NCBI GenBank assembly: GCA_965199135.1
Contig: OZ240685.1
Coordinates: 1,860,001 to 1,924,000 of the forward strand
Source: EB88 sp965199135
Lineage (GTDB): Bacteria > Acidobacteriota > Terriglobia > Terriglobales > Acidobacteriaceae
Reading direction: 5' to 3'
DNA length: 64,000 bases
Shown: piece by piece, positions 61,505-64,000 of the stretch
Layout of the letters: each line of letters begins with the position of its first letter
Numbering within the stretch: position 1 is the first letter of the stretch
Notes under the pieces: model-generated
The model's database searches: none
What the model saw: the letters and a program-made list of their open reading frames with translations, nothing else
What the model was told of the DNA's origin: nothing
Made by a program: the position numbers and the translations under genes

Positions 61505-62172
61505 CTTTTCCCTATGGATTCCACTGATTGCTTCTCCAAACATTCCTTGAAATCACGGTCGATCAGCGCACCATGCATGAGCGTCTCCACCGCCGCGCCC
61601 ACAAATGTCCTGATCTGCGGGCGCGAGATCGTTTTGCCCGTAAGAACGGCAGCCATGTGATGATCGCCGCGCATCATGCCGATAAAGAGTGCTGCAGTCG
61701 TTCGGGGATCGCGAAACTTACATTTTCCTTCGCGTTCGTGAAAGGCAAGAAGCTCAATGACACGATTGGAAATCTTCTTTGGGCCATTCTCGAAGAAGGC
61801 CTGCGCCAGCTCGGGAAAGCGGGGAGCCTCAGAGACCATGGCGCGGTAGAGCATCAGGGCTTCTTCTGAAAGGAGTGTTTCCATATAACGTTCACCGAAC
61901 GCGCGAAGACTATTTTCCAGATCCGCTTTCAATTCGATGTCGAAGTCGTAAAGGAGCTTGCGGCTGACCTCGTTCACGATGGCGGCGAACAAGTCTTCCT
62001 TGCGGCTGAAATGCGCATACAGCGTTCTCTTTGACCCGCCCACAGTATTGATGACATCGTCCATTGACGTTCTTCCATAGCCTTGTTCAAAGAAGAGCTT
62101 TGCTGCCGCTTTCACGATCTCGGCACGGCGCGTCAACTGGCGTTGCTCTCGTCCATTTCGCATTTCGCTCAT
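61501..62172 (-). CDS. TetR-family regulator of the efflux operon
   Basis: 223 residues. Helix-turn-helix (YGRTSMDDVINTVGGSKRTLYAHFSRKEDL) and a C-terminal ligand domain of the AefR/TetR_C type. It is divergent from the TolC-HlyD genes, with a perfect palindrome at 62294-62310 between them, so it is most likely their repressor, released by a toxic compound. Confidence 0.92.
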   Translation of the reverse strand: MSEMRNGREQRQLTRRAEIVKAAAKLFFEQGYGRTSMDDVINTVGGSKRTLYAHFSRKEDLFAAIVNEVSRKLLYDFDIELKADLENSLRAFGERYMETLLSEEALMLYRAMVSEAPRFPELAQAFFENGPKKISNRVIELLAFHEREGKCKFRDPRTTAALFIGMMRGDHHMAAVLTGKTISRPQIRTFVGAAVETLMHGALIDRDFKECLEKQSVESIGKR

Positions 62173-62293
62173 ACTTTCCTATTGTCCTCTGAACCTCCCT
62201 ACGTGCCCACCCAATCTGGGCTCGCAGTGTGCGATGGGCAGATCTTCCTAGCATCAAGCTGAATCGAACACGAAAGCGCTTGCATCTTAATGG

Positions 62294-62310
62294 TACGGTA
62301 CGTTACCGTA
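62294..62310. promoter_or_regulatory. Probable TetR operator
   Basis: TACGGTA-CGT-TACCGTA, a perfect 7-3-7 inverted repeat in the divergent gap between tetR and tolC. It lies near a weak TTGCAT...TACCGT promoter-like pair for the efflux genes. Confidence 0.6.
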
Positions 62311-62396
62311 TCCAACAAGGGGTTCTTGAGGGTGCTTCGTCTCTTACCCACGCGACCATGCTCAACGCGAACCTCAGCACCGGAGAAGGATGTTCC

Positions 62397-63740
62397 ATGA
62401 AAGTCACCACTCACCTCGGTTGGACCCTGCGGCGAATCGCTCTGTTTGCCGTTGCTCTTCTGGTTGAGTCAGCGTTTGCGCAGAACGGTCCCAGGGCTCT
62501 CACGCTACAGCAGGCCATAACCCTGGCACTATCGCAGAGTCCTTCAGCCCAGATAGCAAACATCCAAGCCGCAGAAGGGCAGGAAGTTCGCGCTCTCGCA
62601 AAATCAGCTCTTCTTCCTCAAGCAGGTTTTGCGTTTAACCAGAGTATCCAGCGGTTCAACATCGAGTCCATCATCGCGCAGCGCCTTCCTGGGGTAGCCC
62701 AACACGTCGGCCCCTTTCAGGTGCTGAACCCAGGCGTGGCACTGACAACACCCGTTTTTGACCTGACCTTGTGGAAGCAGTACGGGGCAGCGAAAGATCG
62801 AGCACAGGCGGCAGCAGCCAATGCGGAGGCTGCACATGAGGAGATCGCACTGCTGGTGGTGTCCCAATATCTTGGGACATTGCGAGCCCTAACCGAGGTG
62901 CAAGCGGCTACAGTACGCCGCGATCTTTCACTCAGACTGGACACACAAGCGGCGGATCTTCTTCGAGACGGCGTCGCAACGGAAGTCGACAAGTTACGCG
63001 CCGATGTCCGGCTCAAGCAGGACGAACAAGGACTGATTCAGGCACAAACGGATCAGACGGTATCTTTTTACTCTCTGGCTCGGCTTCTCGGACTGCCTCC
63101 GGCTCAGCCGATCACACTGAGCGATGATGCCCTCAGCGACGCTCCCAAAGTAGACCCGGATATGGCGCCGGAGGCGGCTTTGAAGGAACGACCCGAGATG
63201 GCTGCAGCCACAGCGGGCATTGATGCCGCTGACCAATTGCGGGCCGCCGCCAAAGCACGAAGTTTACCTTCTCTGAAGTTCTCGGGCATGTGGGGACAAC
63301 AATCCAGCCACTTCAATGGCTTGATCCCCGCCTACACCTATCAGTTCACCTTGTCAGTGCCTCTGTTTTCGGGTGGAGCATTGACGGCACAGCGCAAACT
63401 CGCCGCGCTTGATGCGGCCAAAGCGCGGCAGCAAAGAGATGATCTCCGAAACGGAATCGCGGAACAGGTCCTGTCCGCGGAAGCGGAGGTTCGATCTGCA
63501 CGCAACCAGATTGATGTCGCCAATGCTGCCGTCGGGCTGGCACGGCGCGAAGTCGATCTTGCGACCGATAGGTTTCAACAGGGCGTCGCTGACAACATTG
63601 AGGTCGTTGCCGCGCAAGCATCTCTCGCCGACGCGACGGACCGGCGGATTGAAGCACTGTTTGCATTCAACATCGCAGAAGCGCAGCTTTCACGAGCCGC
63701 CGGCGTTGTGCAAACCACCTATGACGGAGGAAGCAGATGA
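62397..63740 (+). CDS. TolC-family outer-membrane efflux protein
   Basis: 447 residues from ATG 62397 (GGAGAAGG upstream); the longer frame to 62229 crosses the operator. Signal peptide (1-28, ending SAFAQ). Two repeated helical-hairpin/beta-strand halves typical of outer-membrane efflux proteins, with LTLQQAITLALSQSPSAQIAN at the start of the first. It forms the outer-membrane exit duct. Its stop overlaps the HlyD-type start (ATGA). Confidence 0.93.
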   Translation: MKVTTHLGWTLRRIALFAVALLVESAFAQNGPRALTLQQAITLALSQSPSAQIANIQAAEGQEVRALAKSALLPQAGFAFNQSIQRFNIESIIAQRLPGVAQHVGPFQVLNPGVALTTPVFDLTLWKQYGAAKDRAQAAAANAEAAHEEIALLVVSQYLGTLRALTEVQAATVRRDLSLRLDTQAADLLRDGVATEVDKLRADVRLKQDEQGLIQAQTDQTVSFYSLARLLGLPPAQPITLSDDALSDAPKVDPDMAPEAALKERPEMAAATAGIDAADQLRAAAKARSLPSLKFSGMWGQQSSHFNGLIPAYTYQFTLSVPLFSGGALTAQRKLAALDAAKARQQRDDLRNGIAEQVLSAEAEVRSARNQIDVANAAVGLARREVDLATDRFQQGVADNIEVVAAQASLADATDRRIEALFAFNIAEAQLSRAAGVVQTTYDGGSR

Positions 63741-64000
63741 GCACCCTTGATGAGGCAAACGTACCGGAAAGCGCCAGCGGCCATAGCCATGTCGTACTCA
63801 GCTCCAAAGCAAAGAAGAAGCGAGTGGCGATAACTTCGCTTTCCCTGTGCGTGGTTCTTCTCATTGCCGGCCTTGTGTTCTGGCTTTCAACCCGAACGCG
63901 GGAGGTGACGACCGATGCGTACGTTACTGGCCATATTGATCTGGTCAGTGCTCGCGTTCCCGGGACGGTACTGCAAGTAGAGGTCGATGACAACCAAATC
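63737..64000 (+). CDS. HlyD/EmrA-type membrane-fusion protein, N-terminal part (cut by window edge)
   Basis: 88 codons visible. A cytoplasmic start is followed by a membrane anchor (about 31-50, ITSLSLCVVLLIAGLVFWL) and the first biotinyl-lipoyl-like strands (TTDAYVTGHIDLVSARVPGTV), typical of EmrA-like adaptor proteins. With TolC it should form a tripartite pump; an inner-membrane transporter gene is expected beyond the edge. Confidence 0.9.
   Translation, partial: MSTLDEANVPESASGHSHVVLSSKAKKKRVAITSLSLCVVLLIAGLVFWLSTRTREVTTDAYVTGHIDLVSARVPGTVLQVEVDDNQI

Noticed and set aside
31586..64000. A second copy of the tRNA-fMet 3' end as the island's right attachment site
   Set aside because: No run matching the last 15-20 bases of the tRNA was seen by eye in the window.

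Overview
The window looks like chromosomal DNA of an acidobacterium (Acidobacteriota, probably the Terriglobia/Acidobacteriaceae group). This is an inference from gene content: a large Oar-like TonB-dependent receptor with an N-terminal carboxypeptidase-regulatory-like domain, DUF5666 and DUF4337 proteins, a CocE-type hydrolase, a two-component-propeller sensor kinase and a FucP-type sugar permease. No 16S gene is present to confirm it.

Left part (1-31.5 kb): GC-rich, housekeeping-like DNA. In order it holds a two-component pair (kinase cut by the window edge, OmpR-type regulator), an ECF sigma/RskA anti-sigma pair, DUF4337, a nucleotide pyrophosphatase/phosphodiesterase, nagA, endonuclease IV, leuS, a membrane protein, guaA, a dehydrogenase-GH15-treZ trehalose/glucan operon, a siroheme-dependent sulfite/nitrite reductase with cysG, an Oar-like receptor with a DUF5666 partner, a FucP-like permease, threonine deaminase overlapping a PLP decarboxylase, and a CocE/NonD hydrolase. 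This part ends at an initiator tRNA-Met gene.

Right part (31.6-64 kb): a tyrosine integrase and a small excisionase-like protein lie directly behind the tRNA, as in a tRNA-integrated genomic island, and the DNA becomes visibly less GC-rich. The cargo is mostly redox, detoxification and regulation: LysR, TetR and FixJ/NarL regulators, a propeller histidine kinase, two peroxiredoxin-like proteins with DoxX-like membrane proteins, Old Yellow Enzyme, dienelactone hydrolase, several alpha/beta hydrolases, quinone reductase, a thioredoxin-reductase-like flavoprotein with a cyclic-nucleotide domain, RidA, a CrcB fluoride channel, a PNPOx-like protein and a cytochrome b cut off by an IS3 remnant. A TetR-TolC-HlyD efflux locus runs off the right edge. 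No second attachment site was seen, so the island's right end is unknown.

Most notable signals: (1) a 19-codon, apparently leaderless reading frame with tandem Cys codons, followed by a strong terminator, in front of the sulfite/nitrite reductase-cysG operon; it looks like a cysteine-responsive attenuator and argues that the reductase is a sulfite reductase. (2) A motif GCTATC-GnnwTTTCT-GAT repeated at three island promoters, two of them next to a pair of close LysR paralogues. (3) A Cys/His-rich insertion between the catalytic boxes of the integrase. (4) A cytochrome b/IS3 transposase in-frame chimera.
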